DNA from: Brachypterus glaber
Taxonomy: Eukaryota > Arthropoda > Insecta > Coleoptera > Kateretidae
Length of the DNA stretch: 64,000 nucleotides
Reading direction: 5' to 3'
Assembly: GCA_958510825.1 (NCBI GenBank)
Contig: OY294047.1
Location: forward strand, 40,315,229 to 40,379,228
The translations under genes and the position numbers were made by a program. Under the pieces are notes generated by a model, which saw only the letters and a list, made by a program, of their open reading frames with translations, had not been told where the DNA came from and did no database searches. Within the stretch, counting starts at the first letter, position 1; the number at the start of each line of letters is the position of its first letter. Positions 36,826-48,474 of the stretch are shown here, piece after piece.

Positions 36826-37696
36826 ACAGGTTTATTCAAATATAAGTTAGAGAATTTTAAGGGGTGATTTTACATTAAAAAATATAAAAAAGGTTCTATT
36901 AAGGTTGGTTCGGAAATGAGTCTAAGGGAGCTACGAACCCCACGAACCACAGTGACGAACTTTTGCACACGCCTTAACATTAAAGACTTTTTTATGTAAT
37001 TTTTATCTGGTAGTTTTAACAAGGGACGTGCAAAATGACGCGCCATGGCGGGGCGATGTCACTTTTTTGCCCCAAACTTTTCTGTCTGTAGATTTTTTGA
37101 CATTTTCTCAATAAAATAGGATTCCTTAGTTAAAAATACATAAAAAGTTAGGTGCTCTTCATGTAAGGCCAATCGTTCTCGAGAAAATTGCGTCAATAAA
37201 ACTTTTAATATGGCAGGGTAACTCTACCTCAAAAACTATAAAAAAAAATTCCGTACAAAAATATCTAAAAAAATTCTTTTAAGGGAGCTGCAGCTACAGT
37301 TTTTAATGTAGAATTGCCCTGCAGTGTTAAAAATTTTTTTTGGTGAATTTTTAGTTCCTATTTCTTATACTCAGTACATGAAATTTTCTCTTTAACCTAT
37401 ATATTCTCGAGAAAGTTTGGCCTAAGGAGTAAGTTTTTTATGTATTTTTAACTAAAGACTCATATTTTATCGAGAAAGCGTCAAAAAGTCTACAGATAAA
37501 AAAGTTTGGGTCAAAAAAGTGACTTCGCCACCCCATTTTGCCCGTCCCTTGTTAAAATTACTAAATGAAAATTATTTAGAAGGGTCGTAGTTCCCTTAGG
37601 TACCATTTCCGGACCAACCTTTATAGGATTTTTTTCATATTTTTTTAATGTAGAATCAATTCTTAAAATTTTCGAACCTACTACTGATTAACCCTG
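36826..37696. mobile_element. ACAGGGT-type foldback element, copy 1
   Basis: The arms contain GGTTGGTTCGGAAATGAG-type sequence and its inverse (CATTTCCGGACCAACCTTTA), plus GTGATTTTACATTAAAAAAT. The right end is AACCCTGTA. Related to 41733-42456 and 44678-45236. Confidence 0.75.
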
Positions 37697-37823
37697 TATT
37701 TGTATAAACTTGTGTTTATCATTTGCTCTAGAATTTTTGAATGTCATATTAACCATTTTTGGCCTAATACCCATTAATAGAAAACATTGATTTGTTACGA
37801 GAGTGTCAATACCATTTATTGTA

Positions 37824-37974
37824 GGGGTGACCGGGGCTAGTTGTCGCAGGGGTAAGTTGTCGAAGTGCTTATATCTTAAAAAGTAAAATATCTTTCTGCA
37901 AGAAACCAAGATTAACCGCTGCGTTACAACAGTGCCTTTGAATGAAAAGTGCGACAACTAGCCCCGGTCACCCC
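37824..37974. mobile_element. 151-bp MITE with GGGGTGACCGGGGCTAGTTG ends
   Basis: TIR GGGGTGACCGGGGCTAGTTG, nearly perfect on both sides, flanked by TA. Size and TA duplication fit a mariner-type MITE. Open frames across it are accidental. Confidence 0.93.
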
Positions 37975-37976
37975 TA

Positions 37977-39049
37977 ATAATTTTTACAAAATTATAAAGG
38001 CTTTTAAATGCTTCTGTTTGTGGCCCAGCGTAATGGACTTCTGTCTTTTTAATTCAATCCTATAAATAGTTGTTGTATTACGTAATAATATTACCATGTA
38101 AAAAAATACATAATTAAGTACTAACTGGAAAACAACAAAATAAAAACTTGAGGTATAATTCTAATAAACCTGAACCTTTTGATTAATGTCACATTCTAAT
38201 ATATTGGTATTGTAATATGTGCATCTATTTTGGGTCGCATAGATATATAGAATTGGTTACACTAGACCCGACCTACATACGCGTATATACGGTTGTTAAA
38301 ATGTGGCTATAAGGTGCTAATCTTTAATAAAAATTCGTAATTGTGTAAATGTTCTGCAATATTCCCCCTTAAATGCCCCTTCACCATCCTTTCTAACATA
38401 TACCTTACTACGAGAAGAAGACAGTTTAGATTCATCAAAAAAATTAAAACCACGCCAGTAAAAAAAATTGATTTCCTCAATCACTAAATAGTTTTACTCC
38501 CTTTTAATCAGTTCCATATACCTACGTAATTTATAAAAAGGGGGTAAAAGAGTTAACCTGTAACTAGGTATTGTATTTTATTGATTTTTATACCATAAAA
38601 TTTTAGATAATGTTGTGAAATCAACAGAAGATGCTCAATTTTCCCTAATTGTAGCCAGGCACCCCCTGACCCCCTACAGGTTCAGGTACTTCAGGTTTAA
38701 AACCATGCCATTTTTACCCCAGATTACGGTACATATTAAGGTATTCAGAATAACTAGATAGGGGTATTAGATCCATGTGTGTATGTATCAGTCAGTGATT
38801 TATTCTCATAATTATAATCAACTTAAAATATTTAAATTAACCTTTGGTAGACCTTGCAATGATTAGTACCCATCAGGTACTACCTGGTAACAGTTAACAT
38901 CTTACATTGTATTAATAAATTACAAGTCTACTTTAGTGGAATAATTTACTATACTCAAAAAAAAATAGATATGTACTCGATAAATTTAATAACTTAACCT
39001 AAAAGCGCATGCAAAATATAGTAATAAATATCTCACCCGACAATATTTG
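37977..39049. other. AT-rich DNA, no gene seen
   Basis: No clear repeats. It contains CATGCCATTTTTACC near 38705 (a Pho-type core). No gene recognised. Confidence 0.4.
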
Positions 39050-40300
39050 TAATTTCGCATGTTGACATTGGACGATTATGTTTACAATGGTGGCACGACA
39101 TAACCTCACTTTCGGCAAACGCTATGCCGGTGCAGACGCCGGTCAACCTGACAGCACACAGACGCGCGATGCATGCTTTTTTCATAATTGTCTGGTTGAA
39201 TGAGGGTAATAAAAATGTCCTAGATTATCGATCGCGATAAGGGCGAGAAATGGAGACGGAAAGAGAATCACGCGAGTTATCCAGCGATGTTATCAGGCCG
39301 TTTAGCGAGGAATAACGTGGTCTAGCGGACGGTCTATGAATATTAATCTAGTGGCCTGTATGCATGCGGCATTGTTGAAATGCCGATGGATGACAGACAT
39401 AAACAAAGCATGGACGGGTTTTAGAGAAGCAACAAGCGATTGCTTGGGCCGGTGAGTAATTGTCGGGCGGGAAAACTGCAAGCTGGGTATAATTAGCAAT
39501 AAGTAGGTTAGGTTGCTCACCTCATAGTTGCCCGCGGCATGTCGAACACGACTAATGACTGTCACAACACCCTGCACTTGGATCGGGTTATACCTATAGG
39601 TATGTGGCATGCGGATTGCATATAGCATATAGGAGGGGCCCAGCGCAGCCGTATACATCTTAGTGTTATGGCCGCTACTCACATTGGAAGATGGGCCATC
39701 AAGCATGCCGTATACTGCACAGCCAGGCTAGCGATTGTAAAACTTTTAGGACACTTTGCGAACCCCCCCTCGGCAGACGTCGGATACGAACTCTCTTCTA
39801 ATATCCGGATGGATCTCGCTGTCTCGGTCTCACCCATCGCGATGCCGCTTTTACCCTCGTAAATCGTAAACACTGGATCCCCACGGGTTCTCCCCTGGCA
39901 CTTTTCCTCCTGCTGCATTACATATTTACATTTTTTCTAAACATTCCTCCAATTATCCTAACAAGTTCCTCGTCACATTTTATCCACTCCCGCTAGAACT
40001 ATCTTAATCCGCTTTTAAGAGACCCCTTATTTCGCTGATACTGTTAAAACTTTTTGCATCTTTGGGCGTTGCAATTCTCTCTCTTGTTTTCGGCAGGTTG
40101 TCTGACGCCGACAAACTGCATTTCTATTAAAATGTTGCTGACAATGTTCTTCTTTAACAAAGTTATCTCCTAATTTACATAAACGTTCCGTCAGTTAATG
40201 CCAATTAAATTCATTGCTTGTCTTCTTAGTTACTAATTATAATTATGTAGTGAATAGAGAGAAGGTAACTAAATTAATTACTCTCAAGATCGTGCTCCAA
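39050..40300. promoter_or_regulatory. Largest GC-rich unique island: candidate Hox regulatory module
   Basis: About 0.9 kb (39050-39950) of clearly higher GC with no repeat family in the window, followed by a shoulder to about 40300. Motifs seen: TTATGGCCGCTA (ATGGCCGC at 39668-39675) and GGGCCATC (39695-39699), two Pho-type cores 27 bases apart; CTCTCTCTTG (about 40076) and AGAGAGAAGG (about 40256), GAGA-factor type; AATATTAATCTA near 39338. Overlapping open frames occur on both strands (134 and 79 codons minus, 64 plus), as expected of GC-rich non-coding DNA; none shows a known domain. In this position a PRE, boundary or enhancer is plausible, but that is inference. Confidence 0.45.
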
Positions 40301-40832
40301 TTCATTTTGTATTCTATTTAATTATAATTCTTTTTTCTAATTAAGTGCTAGCTTATTATCTACGGTTGTCAATGCTTGTTTACCTTGAAAACCAATAAAA
40401 TCAGTGAACTCATTTATTATTGACCGTTGTTAAGTACTGTTTATTGACGAGGGTCAATAATTAAAAATTTGTGAGACAACTACTAACTTTTTTCAACTTA
40501 TTTGTAAACTGACAGCTATGTCAAAATAATTTTTAAACTTTATTTTTAACTGATATTTGGAGTTACTAGCTTTAGGTAGTAGAAAAAATAGTATATGCAC
40601 CACGTATGCGAACTGTCTTAAGTGTTCTCGACTGGTTTTTTGCCTCGACTCCGTCTCAGCAAAAAAACTTCAGTCTCGAACACTAAAAACTTAGTTCGCA
40701 TACTAGGTGGATAATACACTATAAGATAAAAGTTTTTTTTGTTAAACATTAAAATAAGATATTTTTGATGTTTTCATGATTCATTACACGTACACGCACG
40801 TGCCGCAAACTATTGTATTTTAGATCTGATAT
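40301..40832. other. AT-rich DNA with a small hairpin repeat
   Basis: TGCACCACGTATGCGAACT (about 40596) is partly inverted at about 40690-40710 (AGTTCGCATACTAGGTGG) around GTGTTCTCGACTGG / CAGTCTCGAACAC, giving a hairpin of about 120 bp, probably a small MITE. Confidence 0.5.
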
Positions 40833-41316
40833 CATCGGCACACAAAAAAAATTAAGTAGAATGTGCATTTGACCGGACCTACCTACGGGTACGTATTTTG
40901 GTCCGCTGAATCCGAATTCGAGGTCAGTTTTACCCCTACACCCTCGAAAACTTCAAAAAACCGTAAAAATGATGAAAATTGGCAGTTTTAATGATAAAAA
41001 AATGTTTTGGAACTAAACTAAGCGTGATTTTCATGTATTTCGATCCGCTGAATATGAATCGAAACTTTATTGAGACCACGAGCCATTTTAAATGTGAAAA
41101 AATCACACAAAACTCTCGAAAATTCCAAAAAAATATAGTTTTCATGATAAAAAAACTTCTTCCGGTCCAATTCAGATAAAATTTTATATCTTTTGATGTC
41201 TTCAATTCGCATCTTAATTTTTTTAGTCGAATCACCCTCTAAAGCTGGAAAAATACGTACCCGTAGGTAGGTCCGGTCAAATGCACATTCTACTTAATTT
41301 TTTTTGTGTGCCGGTG
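40833..41316. mobile_element. Relative of the 13560 palindromic MITE
   Basis: Ends CGGCACACAAAAAAAATTAA and the inverse. Inner arms share GGTCCGGTCAAATGCACATT and the CCGCTGAAT(A/C)CGAAT word of the 13560 element. Flanked by TAT on both sides. The centre (about 40950-41250) also contains imperfect repeats. Confidence 0.85.
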
Positions 41317-41732
41317 TATTTGTTTAATTTACTATTAACATTTTTAAATCACCTAAACTAAAGATAAAGTTTATCAATACGGTGGTACTTCGTATTTATT
41401 TACTTAAGTGGTGTGAAATTGTTATTTTTCCTAAAATATGAGGGTTAATATTTTCTATATATTTTTTGTATTCCCATTAAAACTAGTTTTTGTACTTAAT
41501 TTTCTTTAGTTTTCGGTTTTCGCAGCCTAAATAGAATTTAAATAGACGTTTTAGAGAAAACTTTATAATTCCACTCCATATTGTGGTTAATTGGTTTCAG
41601 TAGATGACAAGCTAGATTTATTTATATCTTCAAAGATCTAAATATAATTATGTATGTATGTGCCTACGGCACGCAATATTTCTGGCAGCTATCTTTTGTT
41701 TTCTCTCTATTCTGATTTATATGTATATATAT

Positions 41733-42456
41733 ACAGCCTGTTCCAAAACTCGCATACCGAAATTTAAGAGGTGATTCTACATCCAAAAATATGAAAAAAA
41801 GTTTCTATAAAGGTTGGTCCGGAAATGAGCCCTAAGGGAGCTACGGCCCTTCGAAGATGACGTATTGAATGGGGAACAAACAAAAGCACCAATAAAATTT
41901 TAATGCTGCGGGGTGATTCTTCATTTAAAACTGAGCAAAAAAGTATTATACACCAAAACACCTAAATTTAATATTAAAGGAGTAATAGCCTTTTAAAAAG
42001 TAACGTTTTTGGTGGCACAAAATGTTACTTCCTCTTAATTGCATTTTTTTTGATAAAGGTTGCTCCTACAGTGTTACACTATATGATATTTTATATGTAT
42101 TTTTACTCTAGAAATCTATATTTTTTACAACAAATCCAAAAAACATACACATAGAAAAGTTTGGGGCAAAAATGTTTTAAGCCTCATATATTTTGCCCGT
42201 CTGGGCACGCCTCTGGATAAATTAAAAAAATAAATTAACATAAACTTATTGCCCTTATTAATACTAGTATACATGCAAAAGCTCGCCGCTCTAGCTTAAA
42301 CGGTACCCGAGTTATTAATTAAAAACCTTATTTTTATTACAATTTTAAAGGGCCCTAGGGCTCATTTCCGGACCAACCTTTATAGGAACTTTTTTTATAT
42401 TTTTGGATCTAGAATCACCTCTTAAATTTTGGCATGCCAGTTATGGATCACCCTGT
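41733..42456. mobile_element. ACAGGGT-type foldback element, copy 2
   Basis: Starts ACAGCCTGTTCCAAAACTCG and ends GATCACCCTGT. The arm words GGTTGGTCCGGAAATGAGCC and the inverse GGCTCATTTCCGGACCAACC-like sequence pair across the element. A TA microsatellite follows it (42456-42472). Confidence 0.8.
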
Positions 42457-43556
42457 ATATATATATATATATAATATTTATATATTTATTAAATATTGTG
42501 CCAAGATATGTAGAAGATAGATACCAGAAATTTGAATGCTGGGTTAAAAGTAAGCTTTTTTTACACATGCATATTTTCTTCTCAGATTTTGTCTTGTATA
42601 GTCGTACTTAAAAAAATATAAACTATTAATAAAAAAATTGTAGATTGCCCTATATAATTTTGGCTAGATAATTTTCGAAATACATTTTAACTAAGAGATC
42701 AATTATTTCTAGAATCTAGGATTTCTAAAAGCTGCTGATTGTCTGTTTTAATCTCCATGTAATAATAACAATAATAATAATAATAAATGTCTCTATTAAC
42801 CATTACATTACATGGTATGAGGCGAAGTTCAAATGAGTTGCACATGTAATCGTATACGATTTACATATGCCACCCCAAACTCTTCCACTTACATGTACAA
42901 GCCTTGCTTGAACAAACTTATTTTAATATTGTTTAACCACTATATCTCAATCATAACAATATAATATCAACATACGCGGGGTACGCTACCGTGTCTTAAT
43001 GGACAGCAGTCCAATACGTTAGGCAACATATATTTAGGTCTTTAATACCAACCCAAACGGAAAATTCCCTAAAAATATTATTTTTTGATTTTATCACAGT
43101 GCAACAGAAAATGTGCATTATAAGCAAAATTATTAAAGAATACATAAAACTACTTATTAAATACCAAAACAAGTACAAAATCTTCACACACAACGGAGTA
43201 TTTATTATCAATGACTGTCAAGTTAAGGATTATGTTATAAGTTCCCTAAGAAACTTTAGACCTACTGTACACATAGCTTTGTAAAAATAAAAAAAATAGT
43301 TTTTTACTTAAAAAAAACAAATATCTTACTTTCATCTAATTTAAAATATAATCTAAAATGTTATTTTCACCTAAAATATGCATAATTTTATTTTAAAACA
43401 ATGATAATTATACTTTTATCTCTTTCTGTAGAACTTCTCTCATTATCTAATCTAAATAGGCGGCAGTCCATTGCTACTGCCCGGTGGCTCCGGGGGGGGG
43501 ACACGAAAACGCGTTGGGGTCATTCCGCAAGAATTTAATTTCTATTACACAGTATA
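42457..43556. other. AT-rich DNA with microsatellites
   Basis: TA repeat at 42456-42472 and AAT/AAC repeat at about 42763-42785. Open frames of 60-71 codons are unrecognised. Confidence 0.5.
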
Positions 43557-43559
43557 TTA

Positions 43560-44059
43560 GGGAGCGTTCAAGTATTACGTAACGCACTAGGGGGGTGGGG
43601 GGGGTCTCGAAAACGTTACGCCGCGTTACAGAGGGGGGGTGGGTGTCAGTAAAAATGGTAAAAATGTTACGTAACACTTAAAAAATTATAAACTTATAAA
43701 ATGTTTATTGGATCACGTTTTTAACAATGATCTAGGCTTAAAGAGACGGATTCCTTGCGAATTTTATTGCACACGGCGTGGTTAACAGTTAACTAAATCC
43801 TCTAAACAAAATCATTAAAAGATTAGAGAAGGAAAACCATAGCCAATAACCGGTTTTCGGTTAACCGGTTTCGGATATTACATCAGAGCGGTTTTGGGTT
43901 AACACAGAAGCAATAACCGGTTAAAAACCGGTTTAAACCATAAAGCAAAATTTCCTTAATTTTTTTTTTACTTTTTGTAAAATGTTACGCCGCGTTACAT
44001 GGGGCGGGTGGGGGTCAAAAATGGCCAAATTTTGGGTTACGTAATACTTGAACGCTCCC
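43560..44059. mobile_element. 500-bp MITE (GGGAGCGTTCAAGTATTACG), TTA duplication
   Basis: TIR GGGAGCGTTCAAGTATTACG, with TTA on both sides (43557-43559, 44060-44062): PIF/Harbinger-like. Subterminal CGTTACGCCGCGTTACA is inverted-repeat related and G-rich tracts occur in both arms. The core carries four AACCGGTT octamers (43848-43933). Confidence 0.92.
43848..43933. promoter_or_regulatory. Cluster of four AACCGGTT (Grainyhead-type) sites
   Basis: Perfect octamers at 43848-43855, 43863-43870, 43915-43922 and 43926-43933, within 86 bases. AACCGGTT is the core palindrome bound by Grainyhead/CP2 proteins. Occupancy is unknown. Confidence 0.6.
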
Positions 44060-44284
44060 TTACACACTAACCTACTGTATAAAATTTAAGGAAATCCAAC
44101 ATAAAGTAATAATCAATCGCAATTTTTATTTATTTATGTAGGGCCTTTGAGGTAGTGAATCCTATATTATCAAAGATTACTAAAAAAAAGCAGATAGGTA
44201 TATTTATTTTAAATATCCCTCATATATTTTAAGGTAAATTAAAAAATTAAAATAAAACTGAATATAATTACCTAATAATTCTTA

Positions 44285-44432
44285 GGGCATATCCACAGGC
44301 TCGCATAACAAGCATAGTACATAAGAATGCGATGCCGTGATTGGCTTGATATGTCTTCATGTATCTTGTACGCCAATCATGGTATGGCATTCTTATGTAC
44401 TATGCTTGTTATGCGAGCCTGTGGATATGCCT
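44285..44432. mobile_element. 148-bp Tourist-like MITE, copy 2
   Basis: Almost complete palindrome: GGGCATATCCACAGGCTCGC at the left and its inverse at the right, TTA on both sides (44282-44284, 44433-44435). Arms pair over about 60 bases. Same family as 16536-16681. Confidence 0.95.
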
Positions 44433-44677
44433 TTACATGTAACAAAAATCTTGATTTGAGTTATGGACTCGGACCTTCGAGTTCAATTTAATCTGATTTA
44501 AACATTGCATCTCTTTCATTCAGTCAGTTACGTTTATTTTCTTGAAAGCCATTCTGTTTTTATTTACATTGTACAAAGTATGCTCTGTAAATAATAATAA
44601 AGCGAAAGCTTTAATAATGAAAAAATAGGCGAGAAAGGGATACGTTAATTGGATAAATGTTGTGTTTAACTTTCTAT

Positions 44678-45236
44678 ACAGGGTTATCCAGAAATAAGTT
44701 CGAGAAATTTAAGAGGTTGGTCCGGAAATGAGCCCTATGAAGATGGACATATTGAATGGGAAACAAAAAAAGGCACCAATAAAATTTTAATGCTGCAGGG
44801 TGATTCTTCATTTAAAACTAAGCAAAAAAGTATTCTTCATCAAAACACATAAATTTAATATTAAAGGAATAATATCCTTTTAAAAAGTAACATTTTTAGT
44901 GGCACAAAATATTACTTCCTCTTAATTGCTATTTTTATGAAAATGGTTTCTACAGTGGCTCCTACAGTGTTACACTATATGACATTTTTTATGTATTTAT
45001 ACTGAAGAAATCTATATTTTTTACAAAAAATCCAAAAAAAATATAATTAAAAAAGTTTGGGGCAAAAATGTGTTAAGCCTCACATATTTTGTCCGTCTAG
45101 GCACGCCCCTGCATTAATACTACATGCAAAAGCTCGTCACTCTAGGGTACAAAAGTAATTAAATAGAAACCTTTTTTTTATTGCAATTTTAAAGAGCCTC
45201 TTAAATTTATTGAACTTATTTCTGAATAACCCTGTA
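44678..45236. mobile_element. ACAGGGT-type foldback element, copy 3
   Basis: TIR ACAGGGTTATCCAGAAATAA, TA flanks. The interior is close to copy 2 (GGGAACAAAAAAAGGCACC-like and GCTGCAGGGTGATTCTTCAT segments) but one inner arm portion is missing. Confidence 0.88.
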
Positions 45237-45484
45237 TATAAAAAAATAACGAGGATAGTTTAGCTAGTTGATTTATACATGTAAATGTATCTTTTTAAAC
45301 GCAAATACATTCAACTCAATTTGAATGAATTTGCTAGAAACTTAAATGTTTTCTCCAACATGTCCTTATTTAATGTTGACGAATTTAAGAAAAGCTAATT
45401 TTCTATCATCAGATAAAAAAAATTTATGAAAACATAGAAAAAGTAAAATATAAAAAAAAAACATATTTTAAACATTAGTTTATT

Positions 45485-46750
45485 ATACTGTAGTTTCGAA
45501 TTTACAAAAAAAAAACAAAGATCGTCCTAGACAAAAAATTCTGAATATAAATATCATGAAAAGCAACTTTTTTTTTTAATGTCCGTCTGTCTGTCCGTCC
45601 TTCTGTCCGTCCTTCTGTCCGTCTGTCTGTCCGATGTCACGATTTTTGTGAACACGATAACTCAAGAACGAATAATCCGATCGAATTGAAATTTTTAGAA
45701 AAAATCAAGTTCTACGAGGGGAAGATCCCTATGGGTTTTGAAAGTAATCCCCCAAAAAACAAAAAAGTTATGGGGGTTAAACTTTTTAAAAAATCGAAAA
45801 AAGCTGAAAGAAAACTCCGATTAACATATTTTTTTCAGGAAAAATTACTTATATTAAAGAAACAATTCCAATACCAATACCAAAACTAAATAAAAAAAAT
45901 GAACATGTTTTTTGAAAAATTTTTGTTTTGAAAAATTTTTTTTAATAATTTTTCATTTTTCAAAAAAAATCTTTAAAAAAATGTTTTTTAATTTTTTTTT
46001 TGAATTATTTGGAAAATGCAATATACCATTTACTGTGAATATACATTGCGGTCCAAAATTCACCCCCCTCTTAACTTTTGAACGGGTTGAGGTATCGACT
46101 TCAAATTTGGAACACTTAACAAAGACAACCCAAACTTTCTTTTCGCGTACATCTGATATTTTTAGATCTTAAAATTTGGACAGGGGGCAAGAGGGGACAT
46201 TTTTTTAAAAGGAACGGGGGTTCGTGTAATACATCAATTTAAAGCTTATGAAATTCTCTATTTAAGTATATATATTTTTTATTTTTTAAACATTTTTTTA
46301 TGGTTTTAATTTTTCAATTTCTTTTGCTAAAAAATTCGACTTTTTAAGTTTTTATTTATATTAATTAAAATTAGTTTAACATAATAACTTACGTTTTTGA
46401 AACATAAAATAATTAATTTTTCAAAAATTGTTTGATTTTTTTAAAGAATTTTGACGAAAATACCCATTTCCAACCAACTATTTAAAAAAAATGTGGTCGA
46501 ATAGAGAATTTTATGAACTTTATAATTTTGTATAGCACCCCTTTTTCTTTAAAAAAATCCCCCTCATGCCCCCTGTCCATATTTTAAGAGCTGAAAATCT
46601 TAAATATATTCAAAAAGATATATTGGGTGGTTTTAAATTTGAAGTCGATATTTCAACTGGTTCAAAACTTAAGAGGGGGGGTGACATTCGGACCGCAGGG
46701 TATAATGGAATGCGTAGCTTTACATATCTTCACGGCTTGTCATAAAGATA
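45485..46750 (+). repeat. Dispersed repeat family E1, copy A (interrupted)
   Basis: Starts at TACTGTAGTTTCGAATTT. It contains a TCCG/TCTG-rich run (45582-45632: GTCCGTCTGTCTGTCCGTCC), then AACACGATAACTCAAGAACG, and ends with the ATACCATTTACTGTGAATAT..CATATCTTCACGGCTTGT segment, which a mariner-like MITE splits. Copy B lies at 50468-51577 in reverse. The GTCCGTCTGTC..ACGATAACTCAAGAACG block is common in insect genomes; class unassigned. Confidence 0.75.
46044..46700. mobile_element. CAGAGCGGTCC mariner-like MITE, copy 3 (nested)
   Basis: Inserted in repeat E1, with TATA on both sides (46040-46043, 46701-46704). Terminal bases have drifted (ATTGCGGTCC / GGACCGCAGGG), but CTTTTGAACGGGTTGAGGTA and TCGACTTCAAATTTGGAAC are clear. 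The unbroken host sequence at 50480-50550 confirms the junction. Confidence 0.9.
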
Positions 46751-47056
46751 AAACAATTTTAACTATATGTATTTTCATATTGATGCGAGTGCCGTCCTGT
46801 ATTTTTGAAATTGTCATACCTATTTATTCCGGGGTCTGTTTATGGATGTCCCCTTATGTATCATGCCTTGCATATTTACTACTATTTACAAGGCCTTGTT
46901 AGTTTTTCTGTCCAAACTAAATTTAACCAAAAGCAATATAACAAATCTTGCACATAAATAAATCCTAATAATCTATCTCCAAGAAAATAAGCCATTTTAA
47001 TAACAGAAACATTAAAGCTGGAGCTGTAAAGTCTAATTGCATCTCCAATTCCTTTT

Positions 47057-47266
47057 TTAGTAAAAAAGGTTTACCATACATAAAGCCAAAAAAAAATCTG
47101 AAACGGGTACCCTTTTTAAACGGGTGGGAAAATGAGTATGTTTATTGTCTTTGTTTTGTACGAGTTCACGAACCTTAGGATTTAACGGTAAAAGTTTAAT
47201 TTTATCAGAAATTTTCTTGTTTTCGTTTTTCACAAATTCGTAACTTTTTTCATATTTTTGGGCCAC
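47057..47266 (-). pseudogene. Open-frame fragment related to 47988-48107 (inverted pair)
   Basis: Unrecognised 69-codon frame. Its first ~35 residues (AQKYEKSYEFVKNENKK, then KIKLLPLN) align in frame with the shorter plus-strand frame at 47988-48107 (VQEYRKNDEFLKNENKK, then RIKLLGLD). The position equivalent to the other copy's ATG is GTG here. Two diverging inverted copies suggest a remnant of a transposon-encoded or captured coding segment. No domain recognised. Confidence 0.4.
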
Positions 47267-47987
47267 TTCCTATTATTTTTCTCTCTCGGATTGTTTTTTT
47301 TTTGATAACACCATTATCAGATGTAAATTTATCAAAAAAAAAAATAAAATTAAATTTTCCCTTTTGACATCTAATAAAAAAAAAGATTAAATGTCAAAAG
47401 TGACAGAGTATGGTTTAGTTTGATTTTTACGAGTAAAACTGTTATTGAAATTTACCGAAAAATCATTTTTTTTTGCATTTTCTGGTTTATTATGTCATGA
47501 AACTTCGAAAAAATGTGAAAAAGGTGGATGTTAAAAAAATTTCTGTCTGTCTGCCTGTTAGTAAACCTTCTAACGTTTTAACGGAATGTCCGATTTATTT
47601 ATTTTTTTACTAAACTATTCAGGACCTTTCTTAAACTCCATTTAATGAAAGAATACCACCCGTCACAGCGCTTAAATTAAATAGCACTCTGTAGGGTTTG
47701 GTATTTATTTCTTAAGACTTATTAAATGATTTTTTTAGATATACATGTCGTATTCTCTTATTAAATGGAGTATAGGTACCTATACCTATGCGTCAGATAA
47801 AATAAAGTTAACACTGACGTAGGGCAAGGGGACAAAACGGTCAAAAACTATAATTTTTAGCGACATCTCACTTTTTGTTTATAGTACATACTTAGGTTAA
47901 CATTTTTTACACAGTTAAAAATAGTTTTTAGTTTCCTGCAAAAATATATTTAATAATTATTATCGTAGGACTGTTACTTAGTTGTTC

Positions 47988-48107
47988 ATGGTCCAAGAAT
48001 ATAGAAAAAATGACGAATTCCTGAAAAATGAAAACAAGAAAACTGTTGAAGAAAGAATTAAACTTTTAGGATTAGATTCCGAGTTTCATGAACTCGAACG
48101 GAACTGA
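47988..48107 (+). pseudogene. Short ATG frame, partner of the 47057-47266 fragment
   Basis: A 39-codon frame starting ATG GTC CAA GAA TAT and ending in TGA. Similarity to the minus-strand fragment is in frame and includes synonymous changes (TTC/TTT, AAT/AAC). Too short for a confident gene; more likely a remnant of an inverted-repeat element spanning about 47.05-48.15 kb. Confidence 0.4.
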
Positions 48108-48474
48108 GACAAGAACCGTTCTTATTATGGCACCCGTCTAGGTGAGCCAATTATTGCCATGTTTCTAATACTGCCACCCCCTCTTAAACTTGATAGTTTG
48201 TCCTCTGTGTCATAGATGGCACTGCCAGTATAAGTGTTATATCGTTAAGGCTTACTCAAAAGTACAGTTCGTGTTTCGTGCTCTTCCACTATAAAAACTT
48301 GTAAAATTGTGCAGACTGTCTCAAGCTGTGTAGCATCGATTATTGTAGGGCAAGAACGTAATATAGGCCCAAACATGCACTTTCTTGTTCCATATTGTGT
48401 TTCACTCAATAAAGAAGCGAAAAGGTCATTTTTTGAGATTGTTGTCTAAGTAGCGGTGTTCCTAATATTGCAAT

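Noticed and set aside
39302..39918. Overlapping open frames on both strands in the GC-rich island (134, 79 and 64 codons)
   Set aside because: No domain, no start or splice context, frames overlap on both strands, and composition alone explains the lack of stops. Treated as regulatory DNA rather than genes.
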